Shown piece after piece: positions 53,383 through 63,310 of a stretch of 64,000 bases of DNA. Position numbers and translations under genes: made by a program. The notes under the pieces were generated by a model. That model saw nothing but the letters and a program-made list of their open reading frames with translations. It had not been told where the DNA came from and ran no database searches. The DNA comes from CAXTKD01 sp964244885 (GTDB lineage: Bacteria > Pseudomonadota > Alphaproteobacteria > Sphingomonadales > Sphingomonadaceae), in NCBI GenBank assembly GCA_964244885.1, contig CAXTKD010000011.1:1-64000 (forward strand). The letters run 5' to 3'. Position 1 is the stretch's first letter; each line of letters starts with the position of its first letter.

Positions 53383-54116
53383 AGGGCGTTGAGTTCCGCC
53401 ACGAAGTCATAGGCGTCGCCACGATACCAGCTGTGCGTCGTCTCGATCGTGCGCCCGTCCTCGAGGAAGCCCCGGCGCTCGATGAACAGGCCGGGCGCGC
53501 CGGACTGAACCCCGAGAAGCGCCGCCTGCTCCTTCGTGAACAGGACGGCGCGAAGCCGCTGAAGCGCTCGGGCCGGGCGGTTCCCGGCGGCTTCCAGCGC
53601 GGCGTACAACGAGACATCCACCGCCTCGATACCCGGCAAGCCGAAGCCCGAAATCGTCGATTGCTCGAGCGCCATCGGCAGGTCGTCGGCATAGCGGATG
53701 CGGTGGAAACGATAGACCGTGGTGCCGGGCGACAGGCCGAGCGTCAGGGCTTCGTCCGGTGTCACGGTGCCCTCGGCCTTCGTCAGCCATTCGCTACGCG
53801 GCACGCGACCGCGCGCCACCATGTCTTCGGAGAACGACGTGAGCTTGGCGAACTGCTTTTCGACACGTCCCGCGACAAAGGTGCCCGCGCCATGGCGGCG
53901 AGTGAGCAAGCCTTCCGTCACCAGCCCGTCCAGGGCCTTGCGGACAGTGATGCGCGATACCTTGAAGTCGTCGGCGAGCTCGCGCTCGGCGGGCAGCGCG
54001 TCCTGCGCCTTCAGGACACGGCTTTCGATCGCGCCCCGCAGCGCCGCCTGAAGACGGCGGTACAAGGGAGCGTGGCTGTCGCCCTCCAGCACTCCGATCT
54101 GCTCCGCCAGTCCCAT
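53379..54116 (-). CDS. GntR/HutC-family regulator of GlcNAc use
   Basis: A 245-residue regulator. The N-terminal winged helix (APLYRRLQAALRGAI, then LPAERELADDFKVSRITVRKAL, pattern only) is followed by a UTRA effector domain (TSFSEDMVARGRVPRS, then YRFHRIRYADDLPMALEQS). Members such as NagR/NagQ bind GlcN-6-P or GlcNAc-6-P. GAAGG supports the ATG at 54116; a longer frame has no RBS. The identical-looking sites at 54153-54166 and 54264-54277 are its probable operators. Confidence 0.92.
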   Translation of the reverse strand: MGLAEQIGVLEGDSHAPLYRRLQAALRGAIESRVLKAQDALPAERELADDFKVSRITVRKALDGLVTEGLLTRRHGAGTFVAGRVEKQFAKLTSFSEDMVARGRVPRSEWLTKAEGTVTPDEALTLGLSPGTTVYRFHRIRYADDLPMALEQSTISGFGLPGIEAVDVSLYAALEAAGNRPARALQRLRAVLFTKEQAALLGVQSGAPGLFIERRGFLEDGRTIETTHSWYRGDAYDFVAELNAL

Positions 54117-54152
54117 CGACGCCTTCGCCCCTGCTCTCCAATCTTGATAATA

Positions 54153-54166
54153 CCAATCAAATACCA
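54153..54166 (-). promoter_or_regulatory. GntR operator, minus-strand unit
   Basis: On the minus strand this reads TGGTATTTGATTGG. It matches the site at 54264-54277 at 13 of 14 bases. A further ATACCA (54150-54155, plus strand) repeats 11 bases from the ATACCA at 54161, so two half-sites face the nagA unit. It lies 37-50 bases ahead of the regulator ATG. Confidence 0.7.
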
Positions 54167-54263
54167 GTGCCAAGTCGTTTTTATGGCAACTCGGTGAATT
54201 TTTTTGAATCTGCCTCTTGACGACGGCGGTCGGCTTATGGTGGTCTGCATCGTGGTCTTCAAT

Positions 54264-54277
54264 TGGTATCTGATTGG
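54264..54277 (+). promoter_or_regulatory. GntR operator, TonB/PTS unit
   Basis: TGGTATCTGATTGG is the plus-strand partner of the site at 54153-54166. It lies 38-51 bases ahead of the receptor ATG at 54316. Two oriented copies flanking a divergent promoter pair suit regulation of both units by the GntR protein. Confidence 0.7.
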
Positions 54278-54315
54278 ACCTGTCGGTGGACGGCCGGCTA
54301 AAAGGGGAAAAGGCA

Positions 54316-57021
54316 ATGGCCAAGCATAACATTCTTATCGGTACCGTAAGCGCGATCGCGTTGCTTACCTCGATGCCCGCCTTCGCGCAGGCGGGATCGA
54401 CGCCCGCCAACTCGGCGCCCTCGGGCGACGCCAAGCCGGCGCCCAGCGACAACGGCGCCGCGCCCGACGAAATCGTCGTGACGGGCTTTCGCGCCTCGCT
54501 TCAGAAATCGATCCAGGCAAAGCGCCTGTCCGACGTCGTCGCCGACGTGCTGTCGGCCGAGGACATCGGCAAATTCCCGGACAAGAACGTCGCGGAAGCG
54601 CTCCAGCGCGTGCCCGGCATCGTCATCAACCGCGAGTTCGGCGAGGGCGAGCGCGTGTCGCTCCGCGGAACCGCGCCGAACCTCACCAAGACGCTCGTCA
54701 ACGGCCACAGCATCGCGACCGCCGACTGGTTCATTCTCGACCAGCTTTCGGCGACCCGGAGCTTCAACTATCTGACGCTTCCGGCCGAGATCGTCGGCCA
54801 GCTCGACGTGTACAAAAGCCCCGAGGCGGACGTCGAGGAGGGCGGCATCGGCGGCACCATCGACGTGCATACGCGCAAGCCCCTCGATCTCGATCGCTGG
54901 ACGCTCTCCGGCTCGCTCCAAGGCGCCTACACCGAGCGTTCGGACAAGCTCAATCCGCAAGGGTCGGCGACGCTCAGCTGGAAGAACGACGCGGAGACCG
55001 TCGGCATCCTGGTCGGCGCCATCTATCAGAAGCGCGAGATCCGCCGCGACGGCGTCGAGATCCTCGGTTACCAGCCGGTGACGGTCGCCGGCGCCACGGC
55101 GCAGGTCCCGTCGCTGATCGGCTCGGCGCTCTTCCAGCAGAACCGCGAGCGCTACGGCGGCAACATCACGCTTCAGCTGAAGCCGTCGGACACGCTGGAG
55201 GTCAACCTCACCGGCCTCTACTCACGCTTCAACGCCGACAACTTCAACCAGAACTACCTGGCGTGGACGTCGAACGCGCTCGGCGGCGGCGGCACGTTGA
55301 CCAATGCGACGGTCGCGGACGGGACCGTCGTCAAGGGCACGGTCACCTCGACGCCGACCGGCCGCGCCGTGGTCTACGACGCGATCTACCGCGAGGCCTA
55401 TGCCCAGACCTATTCGGGCGATGTCGACGTCAACTGGAACCCGTCCGACGACGCGACCCTTCACGTCAAGCTCGGCTACACCAAGGCGAATGGCCGGACC
55501 GCGGCGCAGCCGTTCTACGAAGGCGGCGCGCCGGGCGCGTTCACCTTCGACATCACCGGGCGCGTGCCGCAGGTGAGCTTCACCGGGGTCAACCCGACGG
55601 TTCCCAACAACCTCGTCTTCGACTTCGCCTCGCTTCACCGCATCGGCAACACCGATGAGGAAAAGTACGCCTACGCCGACTACGAGAAGGAACTGGAGCT
55701 CGGGCCGGTCCGCGCGATCAAGGTCGGCGGCAAGTTCACCGACCATGACCGCGACTCGTCGTTCCTCGCGACGACCTACGGCGGCTTCTACCTGCCGCTC
55801 GCGGCGACCGGCTGCGGCGGGCCCTGCACCTCGGCGAGCTTCGCCGACGGCCTGACGCCTGGCAACTTCCTCAAGAATATCGCCGAGCCGGGAACGCTGA
55901 CCAGCTATTTCAACGTCAACACGAAGACGCTGAGCACGATCCTCAAGGCGCAGAACCCAACCCGCGTCCTCAATCCGCCCGAGAATTACACGATCAACGA
56001 GAAGACCTATGGCGGCTACGTCATGGCGAAGATCGGCGGTGCGGGCGAAGGCTATCACGGCAACTTCGGCGTTCGGGTGATCCGCACCGACCAGACGTCG
56101 ACGGGCAACCAGCTCGGCGTTCCGGCGACGACGCCGGGCGCCATCGCCAACCCCTTCGGCACCTACCTGCCGATCGAGGTGAAGCGCGACTACACCGACA
56201 TCCTGCCGAGCGCGAACCTCGCGATCGACCTGAGCGACAAGCTGATCCTGCGCTTCGCGGCCGGCCGCACCATCGCGCGGCCGGACTACACCGACATCGT
56301 GCCGCGCGTGTCGCTCAATCCGGGCACGCTGACCGGCGACGGCGGCGATCCCAGCGTCGACGCCTACCGTTCGAACAACTACGACGTCTCGGTCGAATGG
56401 TATCCCGACCGCGACACGATCATCGCGGGCGCGCTCTACTACAAGGATATCCAGTCCTACATCGTCAACACCACGGTTCAGGAGACCTTCCCGGTCCAGA
56501 CCTCGACACCCAACCTGTCGCGCTGCACGCTCGTCAACGCCGCCAACCAGCTCTACAGTTGCCTGTTCGACATCAACCGGCGGTCGAACGGCTCGGGCGG
56601 CACCAACAAGGGCTTCGAGATCCAGGTCTCGCGGCCGCTGTGGGGCGGCTTCGGCGCGATCGCCAACTACACCTATTCCGACGCGAAGTCGGACTCGGGC
56701 GACCCGATCCCGGGCAACTCGAAGCACGCCCTCAACCTGACGGGCTTCTATGAGAACGACCGGCTGTCGGCGCGCGTCTCCTACAACTTCCGGTCGAAGT
56801 TCTTCATCAACATCGACCGCAACTCGCCGCTCAACCAGGACGATACCCAGTCGGTCGATGCGTCGCTGGCGTTCAAGGTGACCGACAACATCTCGCTGAC
56901 GGCGGACGCGGTGAACCTCACGAACGACAAGATCCACCAGTACGCCGCCACCGAGACGCGCTTCCGCGCCCTCTACGACAACGGCCGCATCTTCTACGCC
57001 GGGGTGCGGGTGCGCTACTAA
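54316..57021 (+). CDS. TonB-dependent receptor, TIGR01782 type (GlcNAc/chitooligosaccharide)
   Basis: A 901-residue receptor. The signal peptide ends near residue 25 (AFAQA). The plug starts DEIVVTGFRASLQKSI (about 55-70), followed by the signature SAEDIGKFPDKNVAEALQRVPG, pattern only, and VSLRGTAP. The barrel ends FYAGVRVRY. This Caulobacter/Xanthomonas-type class imports sugars. Its neighbours (GH20, PTS, NagA) point to chitooligosaccharides or GlcNAc. The ATG is preceded by GGGGAAAAGG. Confidence 0.94.
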   Translation: MAKHNILIGTVSAIALLTSMPAFAQAGSTPANSAPSGDAKPAPSDNGAAPDEIVVTGFRASLQKSIQAKRLSDVVADVLSAEDIGKFPDKNVAEALQRVPGIVINREFGEGERVSLRGTAPNLTKTLVNGHSIATADWFILDQLSATRSFNYLTLPAEIVGQLDVYKSPEADVEEGGIGGTIDVHTRKPLDLDRWTLSGSLQGAYTERSDKLNPQGSATLSWKNDAETVGILVGAIYQKREIRRDGVEILGYQPVTVAGATAQVPSLIGSALFQQNRERYGGNITLQLKPSDTLEVNLTGLYSRFNADNFNQNYLAWTSNALGGGGTLTNATVADGTVVKGTVTSTPTGRAVVYDAIYREAYAQTYSGDVDVNWNPSDDATLHVKLGYTKANGRTAAQPFYEGGAPGAFTFDITGRVPQVSFTGVNPTVPNNLVFDFASLHRIGNTDEEKYAYADYEKELELGPVRAIKVGGKFTDHDRDSSFLATTYGGFYLPLAATGCGGPCTSASFADGLTPGNFLKNIAEPGTLTSYFNVNTKTLSTILKAQNPTRVLNPPENYTINEKTYGGYVMAKIGGAGEGYHGNFGVRVIRTDQTSTGNQLGVPATTPGAIANPFGTYLPIEVKRDYTDILPSANLAIDLSDKLILRFAAGRTIARPDYTDIVPRVSLNPGTLTGDGGDPSVDAYRSNNYDVSVEWYPDRDTIIAGALYYKDIQSYIVNTTVQETFPVQTSTPNLSRCTLVNAANQLYSCLFDINRRSNGSGGTNKGFEIQVSRPLWGGFGAIANYTYSDAKSDSGDPIPGNSKHALNLTGFYENDRLSARVSYNFRSKFFINIDRNSPLNQDDTQSVDASLAFKVTDNISLTADAVNLTNDKIHQYAATETRFRALYDNGRIFYAGVRVRY

Positions 57022-57051
57022 GAGCTTGATGAACCCCAGCCTGAGGTCCGC

Positions 57052-59133
57052 GTGAAACCTATCCTTCTTCTCGCGGGCCTCATTTTTCTCCGGACGGCGC
57101 CGGCGGCTCAGGCAGCCCCGGCGCTGCTCCCGCGTCCGGCCGAGATGACGGTCGGACAGGGGAGCTTCCACCTCTCTCCGCAGACGCCGATCACGGGCGA
57201 CAAGGAAGCAGGCGCGGCCTTCGCCGACCTGATGCGGCGCACGCTGTGGGACGCGAAGCCGCCCGCCGTGTTCATGACGCCGGTCACCCTTGAGCCCTGG
57301 ATGGTCAAGGGCGGCCCCGCCCGGCCGGGCGCGCCTCATGGCATGATCCATTTTCGCCGCGTCGCCGGCTTCGCGCCCGAAGCCTATCAGGTTCAGGTGA
57401 CTCCCGCCGGGGCCACCGTGACGGCGTCCGATCGCGCCGGGCTCTATTACGGCGCGGTGACTCTTTGGCAGCTCGCGACGCAGGCGGGCGCCGCAGCGTC
57501 GATCCCGGTCGTGACAGTGCGGGACGCGCCGCGCTTCGCCTGGCGCGGCATCATGCTCGATTCCGCTCGGCATTTTCAGTCGCCCGCCTTCATCAAGCAG
57601 TTCATCGAGTGGATGGCGCTGAACAAGCTCAACCGCTTCCACTGGCATCTGGTCGACGACCAGGGCTGGCGGCTTGAAATCCGCAAATATCCAAGGCTCA
57701 CCGACGTCTCGGCGTGGCGCACCCCCGCGAGCGCGCCCGGCGCGCCGGTCCTGCCGCAAACCGGCGGCTTCTACACGCAAGGCGAGGTCCGCGACATCGT
57801 CGCTTTCGCGGCGGCGCGCGGCGTCATGGTCGTGCCCGAGATCGAGATGCCGGGCCATGCGCTGGCGGCGATCCGCGCCTATCCGCGGCTCGGCACGGGC
57901 GTGGCCGTTCCGCCGGGAGTCGAGAGCGACTGGGGGGTGTTTCCCTGGCTCTACAATGTCGACGAGCCGACCTTCGGGTTCCTCGAGGACGTGCTGACCG
58001 AGGTGATGGCGCTGTTTCCCTCGCCCTATATCCACATCGGCGGGGACGAGGCGGTCAAGGACCAGTGGCGATCGAGCCCGGCGGTACAGGCGAAGATGAA
58101 GGCGCTCGGCATCGCCGACGAGACCAGGCTGCAGAGCTGGTTCATCGACCGGATCGGCGGCTTCCTGGCTAAGCACCACCGCAAGCTCATCGGCTGGGAC
58201 GAGATCCTCGACGGCGGCCTTCCGGCCGATGCGACGGTCATGTCGTGGCGCGGGGTCGAAGGCGCGGTCAAGGCGGCGCGGGCCGGGCATGACGCCGTGC
58301 TGGCGCCGGCCCCGGAGCTTTATCTCGACCACCGCCAGGGCTCGACTTCGCTCGAGCCACCGGGACGCGGGCTGCCCGAAACGCTCGAGCAAGTTTACGG
58401 CTTCGACCCGGTTCCGGCGGCGCTGAGGGCGGACGATCGAAAGCATGTCATCGGGCTGCAGGCGACGCTGTTCACCGAGCATGTCCGGACGGAGGACCGC
58501 GTCCAGTGGATGGCCTTTCCACGCGCCATGGCGGTGGCGGAGATCGGCTGGTCGCCCGGGCCGACGAGCAACGCGGACTTCCTCGCCCGGCTGAAGCCGC
58601 AGCTGGCGCGCATGGCGCCGCTCGGCCTGAAGCCGGCGACCACGGCCTTCGCTGAGCCGGAGGCGACCGATCGTCGCCGCCGCGACAGCACAGCGCTGAC
58701 GACGTGCAGCAACAAGCTCGAACTGTATCTGGAGGATGACGCGCCGGCGGCTGGCCGGCGCGCCAAGTTCCTCGTCGACATCCTCGATCCGTGCTGGCGA
58801 TGGCGGGGCGCCGCGATGGACGGGATCGGGACGATCGAGATCGCGGTCGGGCAGCTGCCGTTCAACTTCCAGATCGGCAAGGACCGCGACGCCATCAAGT
58901 TCCGTCCGCCCGCCACGCCGGCCGGCGAGTTCGAGGTGCGCGCCGACCGCTGCGACGGGCCGCCGCTGGCGGTGCTGCCGCTCGCGCCGGCGGTGGCCAG
59001 CCCGAGGGTGACCGCGCTTCGCGCCAGCCTGCCACCGCTGTCCGGCCCCCACGATCTGTGCTTCAGCTACACCGCGCGAGGCCCCGATCCGCTGTGGGCG
59101 ATCGACAGCGTCAGGCTGGTGCCCTCGCCATGA
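57052..59133 (+). CDS. Beta-N-acetylhexosaminidase (GH20)
   Basis: A 693-residue enzyme with a signal peptide (about 1-21, ending AAQA). A GH20b-type domain spans about residues 25-150. The catalytic domain has MLDSARHFQS, NKLNRFHWHLVDDQGW, and the catalytic pair Asp332-Glu333 in GGDEAVK; WDEILDGGL follows. A C-terminal beta domain (about 540-690) is extra. It cleaves terminal GlcNAc from chitooligosaccharides in the periplasm or at the surface, feeding the PTS encoded after it (ATGA overlap). The GTG start has a GAGG RBS. Confidence 0.94.
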   Translation: MKPILLLAGLIFLRTAPAAQAAPALLPRPAEMTVGQGSFHLSPQTPITGDKEAGAAFADLMRRTLWDAKPPAVFMTPVTLEPWMVKGGPARPGAPHGMIHFRRVAGFAPEAYQVQVTPAGATVTASDRAGLYYGAVTLWQLATQAGAAASIPVVTVRDAPRFAWRGIMLDSARHFQSPAFIKQFIEWMALNKLNRFHWHLVDDQGWRLEIRKYPRLTDVSAWRTPASAPGAPVLPQTGGFYTQGEVRDIVAFAAARGVMVVPEIEMPGHALAAIRAYPRLGTGVAVPPGVESDWGVFPWLYNVDEPTFGFLEDVLTEVMALFPSPYIHIGGDEAVKDQWRSSPAVQAKMKALGIADETRLQSWFIDRIGGFLAKHHRKLIGWDEILDGGLPADATVMSWRGVEGAVKAARAGHDAVLAPAPELYLDHRQGSTSLEPPGRGLPETLEQVYGFDPVPAALRADDRKHVIGLQATLFTEHVRTEDRVQWMAFPRAMAVAEIGWSPGPTSNADFLARLKPQLARMAPLGLKPATTAFAEPEATDRRRRDSTALTTCSNKLELYLEDDAPAAGRRAKFLVDILDPCWRWRGAAMDGIGTIEIAVGQLPFNFQIGKDRDAIKFRPPATPAGEFEVRADRCDGPPLAVLPLAPAVASPRVTALRASLPPLSGPHDLCFSYTARGPDPLWAIDSVRLVPSP

Positions 59134-61610
59134 TCCGCCTCGTCGCGCCGCTGGCTGGATGGCTCGGCCCTCTGGACGAAGTGCCCGACCCCGTTTTCGC
59201 CGAACGGATGATGGGCGACGGCTTCGCCATCGACCCCATCGACGGGCTGGTCCGCGCGCCGTGCGACGCCACCGTCATCGCGCTCGCGCCGACCGGCCAC
59301 TCGGTAACGCTGCAAACGGATGACGGCGCGACGATCCTGATTCACGTCGGCCTCGATACCGTGGCGCTCGGCGGCGAGGGTTTCACGGCAAGGACCGTGG
59401 TCGGCGCGCGGCTGGCGGAGGGCGACCCTGTGATCGAGTTCGACATCGCGCTCGTCGGCCGCCGGGCGCGCTCGCTGATCACGCCCGTGCTCGTCATCGG
59501 CGAGGGCGACACCATCGCGCTCGAAACGCTCGGCCGGCTGGTGGCGCATGGCGACGCGGTGGCGACGGTCAGCGGCGGCGCGGCCGCAGGGCCGAGCGTC
59601 GACACCACCGCGCATGTCGAGCGCCGGGTTCGGGTGCCGATGGCGCATGGCATCCACGCCCGCCCCGCCGCGCGGATCGTCGCGGCGCTCAGGCCGTTCA
59701 CCGCGCGGGTGAGCCTTGCCGCCAACGACCACGACGCCGACGCGCGCAGCACGGTGGCGCTGATGCTGCTGGCGGCAAAGCACGGCGATGCGCTGACGAT
59801 CTCGGCGAGCGGCCCCGACGCCGCGGCGGCTGCCGATGCAGTGGCGGCGCTGATCGAAGGCGGGATGGGCGAAAGCGAGGCGGCCGCACCGCCGAGCCCG
59901 GAGGAGACCGTCTCGGTCGTCTCGGTCGGGTCGGTGATCGGCGGGGTTACCGCGTCGCCGGGGTTGGCGATCGGCGTCGCCCACCATGTGCGCCTGGCCG
60001 AGATTGCGGTGGAGCGCGACGGAGCTGGCGTCGCCAACGAGCGCGAGGCGCTGGCGGGCGCGCTCGCCAGGGTGCGGACGTCGCTCGCGGCGCACAAGGG
60101 AGCGGGGGCGGAGATCGCCGAAGCGCACGCCGGATTGCTCGACGATCCCATGCTTGGACAGGCCGTCGAACAAGAGATCGCGGCGGGACGAAGCGCCGGC
60201 CACGCCTGGCGCGGCGCGACGCGGCGCACGGCGGACGCGCTGAAGGCCACGGGCGACGCCCTGCTGATCGAGCGCGTCGCCGACCTCCTCGATCTCGAGG
60301 GCCAGGTGCTGGCTGCGCTCGGTGGCGTCGCGAGCGGCGTCTCCGCGCCGCTTCCCGAGCGCGCGATCCTGCTCGCCGAGGAGCTCCTGCCCTCGCACTT
60401 CATGGCGCTCGACCGCGCCAGGGTGGCCGGCATCTGCACGGCGGCCGGCGGCCCGACATCGCACGCGGCGATCCTCGCCGCTTCGGCGGGGATTCCGATG
60501 CTGGTCGCGGCGGGGCACGCTATCCACGACATCCCGACGGGCCGCACGCTGGTACTCGATGCCGACTCGCGGCGGCTGGAAACCGATCCCGGCGTGGTGC
60601 TGCTCGCGGCGGCCGAGGCCAGCCTCGCGGACCGGCGCCACCGGCGCGCGGCGGCGCTTGCGGCGGCGCACGACGACGCGCGAACCGCCGACGGCTTGCG
60701 GATCGAAGTCTTCGCGAACCTCGGCTCGGCCGACGACGCCGCGGCCGCGGTCGCGGCGGGCGCCGAAGGCTGCGGGCTGCTGCGCACCGAATTCCTGTTC
60801 CTCGATCGCGACACCGCGCCGAGCGAGGCCGAGCAGGCACGGGACTATGCGGTGATCGCCGCGACGCTCGGAAATCGCCCACTGATCGTCCGGACGCTCG
60901 ATAACGGCGGCGACAAGCCGGTGCCCTATCTGCCGATGCCGGCGGAGGAGAATCCGGCCCTCGGCCTTCGCGGCGTCCGCCTGAGCCTCGCGCGGCCCGA
61001 CCTGCTCGACACGCAATTGCGCGCCATCCTGCGCGGCGTTCCGGCGAGCCAGTGCCGGATCATGGTTCCGATGGTGATCGAGGTCGGCGAGCTGCGCGCG
61101 GTGCGAGCCGCGCTCGACCGGGCGCGCGACGCAGTCGGCGTCAGCGCCGCCGTGCCGCTCGGCGTGATGATCGAAACGCCGGCGGCGGCGCTTCTCGCCC
61201 GCACCATCGCCGCCGAGGCGGATTTCCTGTCGATCGGAAGCAACGACCTGACTCAATACGCGCTGGCCTGCGATCGCGGCAACGCGGCGACGGCGGCGCG
61301 GCTCGACGCGCTTCACCCGGCGGTGTTGCGGCTCATCGCCGAAGCTTCGGCAGGCGCGGCGGCGCATGGGCGCTGGATAGGCGTCTGCGGCGGGATCGCA
61401 TCGGACCCATCGGCGGCGGCGATCCTGATCGGCCTTGGCGTCACCGAGCTGTCGGTCGCGCCCGCGTCGGTGCCGTCGATCAAGGCGATCGTCCGGACGT
61501 TGCGTGTCCCGGACTGCCGGCAGCTCGCGCAACGCGCGCTGGAATGCGCCGATGCGAACGAGGTGCGGCAACTGCTGCACGGCCCATCGCTGGCGGAGAA
61601 CGGCACATGA
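59130..61610 (+). CDS. PTS EIIA-HPr-EI fusion protein
   Basis: An 826-residue phosphotransfer protein. Residues about 1-150 are a glucose-type EIIA with phosphorylation site His72 (LIHVGLD). Residues about 165-250 are HPr with His176 (GIHARPAA). From about 270 it is enzyme I, with His445 in GGPTSHAAI, PEP-binding LRTEFLF and the SIGSNDLTQY segment. It passes phosphate from PEP to the NagE-type permease that starts in its stop codon. This layout is typical of dedicated alphaproteobacterial GlcNAc PTS units. Confidence 0.95.
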   Translation: MIRLVAPLAGWLGPLDEVPDPVFAERMMGDGFAIDPIDGLVRAPCDATVIALAPTGHSVTLQTDDGATILIHVGLDTVALGGEGFTARTVVGARLAEGDPVIEFDIALVGRRARSLITPVLVIGEGDTIALETLGRLVAHGDAVATVSGGAAAGPSVDTTAHVERRVRVPMAHGIHARPAARIVAALRPFTARVSLAANDHDADARSTVALMLLAAKHGDALTISASGPDAAAAADAVAALIEGGMGESEAAAPPSPEETVSVVSVGSVIGGVTASPGLAIGVAHHVRLAEIAVERDGAGVANEREALAGALARVRTSLAAHKGAGAEIAEAHAGLLDDPMLGQAVEQEIAAGRSAGHAWRGATRRTADALKATGDALLIERVADLLDLEGQVLAALGGVASGVSAPLPERAILLAEELLPSHFMALDRARVAGICTAAGGPTSHAAILAASAGIPMLVAAGHAIHDIPTGRTLVLDADSRRLETDPGVVLLAAAEASLADRRHRRAAALAAAHDDARTADGLRIEVFANLGSADDAAAAVAAGAEGCGLLRTEFLFLDRDTAPSEAEQARDYAVIAATLGNRPLIVRTLDNGGDKPVPYLPMPAEENPALGLRGVRLSLARPDLLDTQLRAILRGVPASQCRIMVPMVIEVGELRAVRAALDRARDAVGVSAAVPLGVMIETPAAALLARTIAAEADFLSIGSNDLTQYALACDRGNAATAARLDALHPAVLRLIAEASAGAAAHGRWIGVCGGIASDPSAAAILIGLGVTELSVAPASVPSIKAIVRTLRVPDCRQLAQRALECADANEVRQLLHGPSLAENGT

Positions 61611-63310
61611 GCTGGTGGCCCAAACGTTTGTCGCCGGCTCGGCTGCAGCCCCTCGGCCGCGCGCTGATGCTGCCGATCGCCGTGCTGCCGATCGCCGGCC
61701 TTCTGTTGCGGCTTGGCCAGCCAGACCTGCTCGACATCGCCTTCATCGCCGCCGCCGGCCAGGCGATCTTCGGCCATCTGGGCCTGCTCTTCGCCATCGG
61801 CGTCGGCGTCGGGCTGGCGCGCGAAAATCATGGCGCAGCCGGGCTCGCGGGTGCCGTTTGCTATTTCGTCGCGGTCGAGGGAGCGAAGGCGTTGCTCGTC
61901 GTTCCGGGCGACATCGGCCGGGGGTTGATGGATGCGGGGGTGCGCGACACCGTGGTCGCGGCATGGCGAACGGCCCAGCTCGACAAGCTCAGCGTGCCCG
62001 CCGGCATATTGTCGGGCCTGGCGGCAGGGGTGCTCTACAACCGCTTTTGGGACATCAAGCTGCCGGACTATCTCGCCTTCTTTGGCGGGCGGCGGTTCGT
62101 GCCGATCGCCGCCGGTTTCGCAGGACTATCGCTGGCGCTCGTGTTCGGCGTCGGCTTCCCCGCTATAGCGGGCGGGATCGATACGCTGAGCCAGTGGGTG
62201 GTGAACTCCGGGCCCCTCGGTCTGTTCGCTTACGGGGTGCTCAACCGGCTGCTGATCATCACCGGCCTTCATCACATCCTGAACAACATCGCCTGGTTCA
62301 TCCTGGGCGACTTTCACGGCAGCACAGGTGATCTGAAGCGCTTCTTCGCGGGAGACCCGAGCGCCGGAGCGTTCATGTCGGGGTTTTTTCCGGTGATGAT
62401 GTTCGGGCTGCCCGCGGCCTGCCTCGCCATGTACCGGGCTGCGTTGCCCGAGAGGCGCAAGGCCGTCGGTGGGCTGCTGCTCAGCCTTGCCGCGACGTCG
62501 TTCCTGACCGGCGTCACCGAACCCATCGAGTTCAGCTTCATGTTCCTGGCGCCGCTTCTCTACGTGGTGCACGCAGTCCTTACCGGGGCCGCCATGGTTC
62601 TGATGAACGCGCTCGACGTTCGCCTTGGCTTTGGTTTCTCCGCGGGTCTTTTTGACTATGTGCTGAACTACGGCCTCGCGACGCGGCCGCTGTTGCTGCT
62701 CCCGGTCGGTGCCGTTTATTTCCTCCTCTATTACGCCAGCTTTTCATGGTGCATCCGGCGCTTCGACCTGAAGACGCCTGGCAGGGAAGCGTCGAGCGGC
62801 CCCACCGGCGTGGCCGTCCGTCCTGGTGAGCGCGGAGCCGCATTCCTTGACGCACTGGGCGGGCGCGAGAACCTGCTCGCGATCGACGCTTGCACCACCC
62901 GGCTCCGATTGCGTGTCGGTGACCTGTCGCGCGTGAATGAAGCAAAGCTAAAGCATCTCGCCGCCCGCGGCATTATCAGGCCCGGCGGTGACGCGTTGCA
63001 GGTCGTCCTCGGACCGATTGCCGATCAGGTCGCGGCTGAGATCCGCTCCGCCAGCAAATCGACCACTGATCAGAGTCGAGAGGTCGCCCGATTACTTCTC
63101 GAGGCGCTTTCGGGCCACCGGATCGAGCGCCTCGAAGTCCGGTCAAGCCGGCTGCTAATCGCCTTCGCAGAAGACTCGAAGCCTGCGAGTTCCGCCTTTA
63201 CCAAGTGCGGTTTGCGCGGCTGTTTCTACGATGGCCTTGGAACGCTCCATGCGGTCGTTGGGCCCGACGCCGCGGACGTTGCGAAGCATATAGTACAAAG
63301 TGGTCAATAG
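61607..63310 (+). CDS. nagE: PTS GlcNAc-specific EIICB with a degenerate second EIIB-like domain
   Basis: A 567-residue permease. Residues 1-390 are the EIIC domain (GRALMLPIAVLPIAGLLLRLG, pattern only; LHHILNNIAWF; TGVTEPIEF). EIIB follows at about 415-480 with phospho-Cys429 in DACTTRLRL. A third part (about 485-567) resembles another EIIB (RLLIAFAED, GTLHAVVGPDAADVA), but the usual Cys is not in the expected loop. It imports and phosphorylates GlcNAc using the EIIA of the fusion gene. No EIIA domain is attached here, unlike E. coli NagE. Confidence 0.92.
   Translation: MSWWPKRLSPARLQPLGRALMLPIAVLPIAGLLLRLGQPDLLDIAFIAAAGQAIFGHLGLLFAIGVGVGLARENHGAAGLAGAVCYFVAVEGAKALLVVPGDIGRGLMDAGVRDTVVAAWRTAQLDKLSVPAGILSGLAAGVLYNRFWDIKLPDYLAFFGGRRFVPIAAGFAGLSLALVFGVGFPAIAGGIDTLSQWVVNSGPLGLFAYGVLNRLLIITGLHHILNNIAWFILGDFHGSTGDLKRFFAGDPSAGAFMSGFFPVMMFGLPAACLAMYRAALPERRKAVGGLLLSLAATSFLTGVTEPIEFSFMFLAPLLYVVHAVLTGAAMVLMNALDVRLGFGFSAGLFDYVLNYGLATRPLLLLPVGAVYFLLYYASFSWCIRRFDLKTPGREASSGPTGVAVRPGERGAAFLDALGGRENLLAIDACTTRLRLRVGDLSRVNEAKLKHLAARGIIRPGGDALQVVLGPIADQVAAEIRSASKSTTDQSREVARLLLEALSGHRIERLEVRSSRLLIAFAEDSKPASSAFTKCGLRGCFYDGLGTLHAVVGPDAADVAKHIVQSGQ

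Noticed and set aside
55222..59052. A 1276-codon open frame on the minus strand
   Set aside because: It lies opposite the TonB receptor and GH20 genes, has Arg/Asp-rich low-complexity sequence typical of GC-rich antisense frames, and shows no domain.
59067..61580. An 837-codon minus-strand open frame
   Set aside because: It is antisense to the well-supported EIIA-HPr-EI fusion, with no recognisable motif or RBS.
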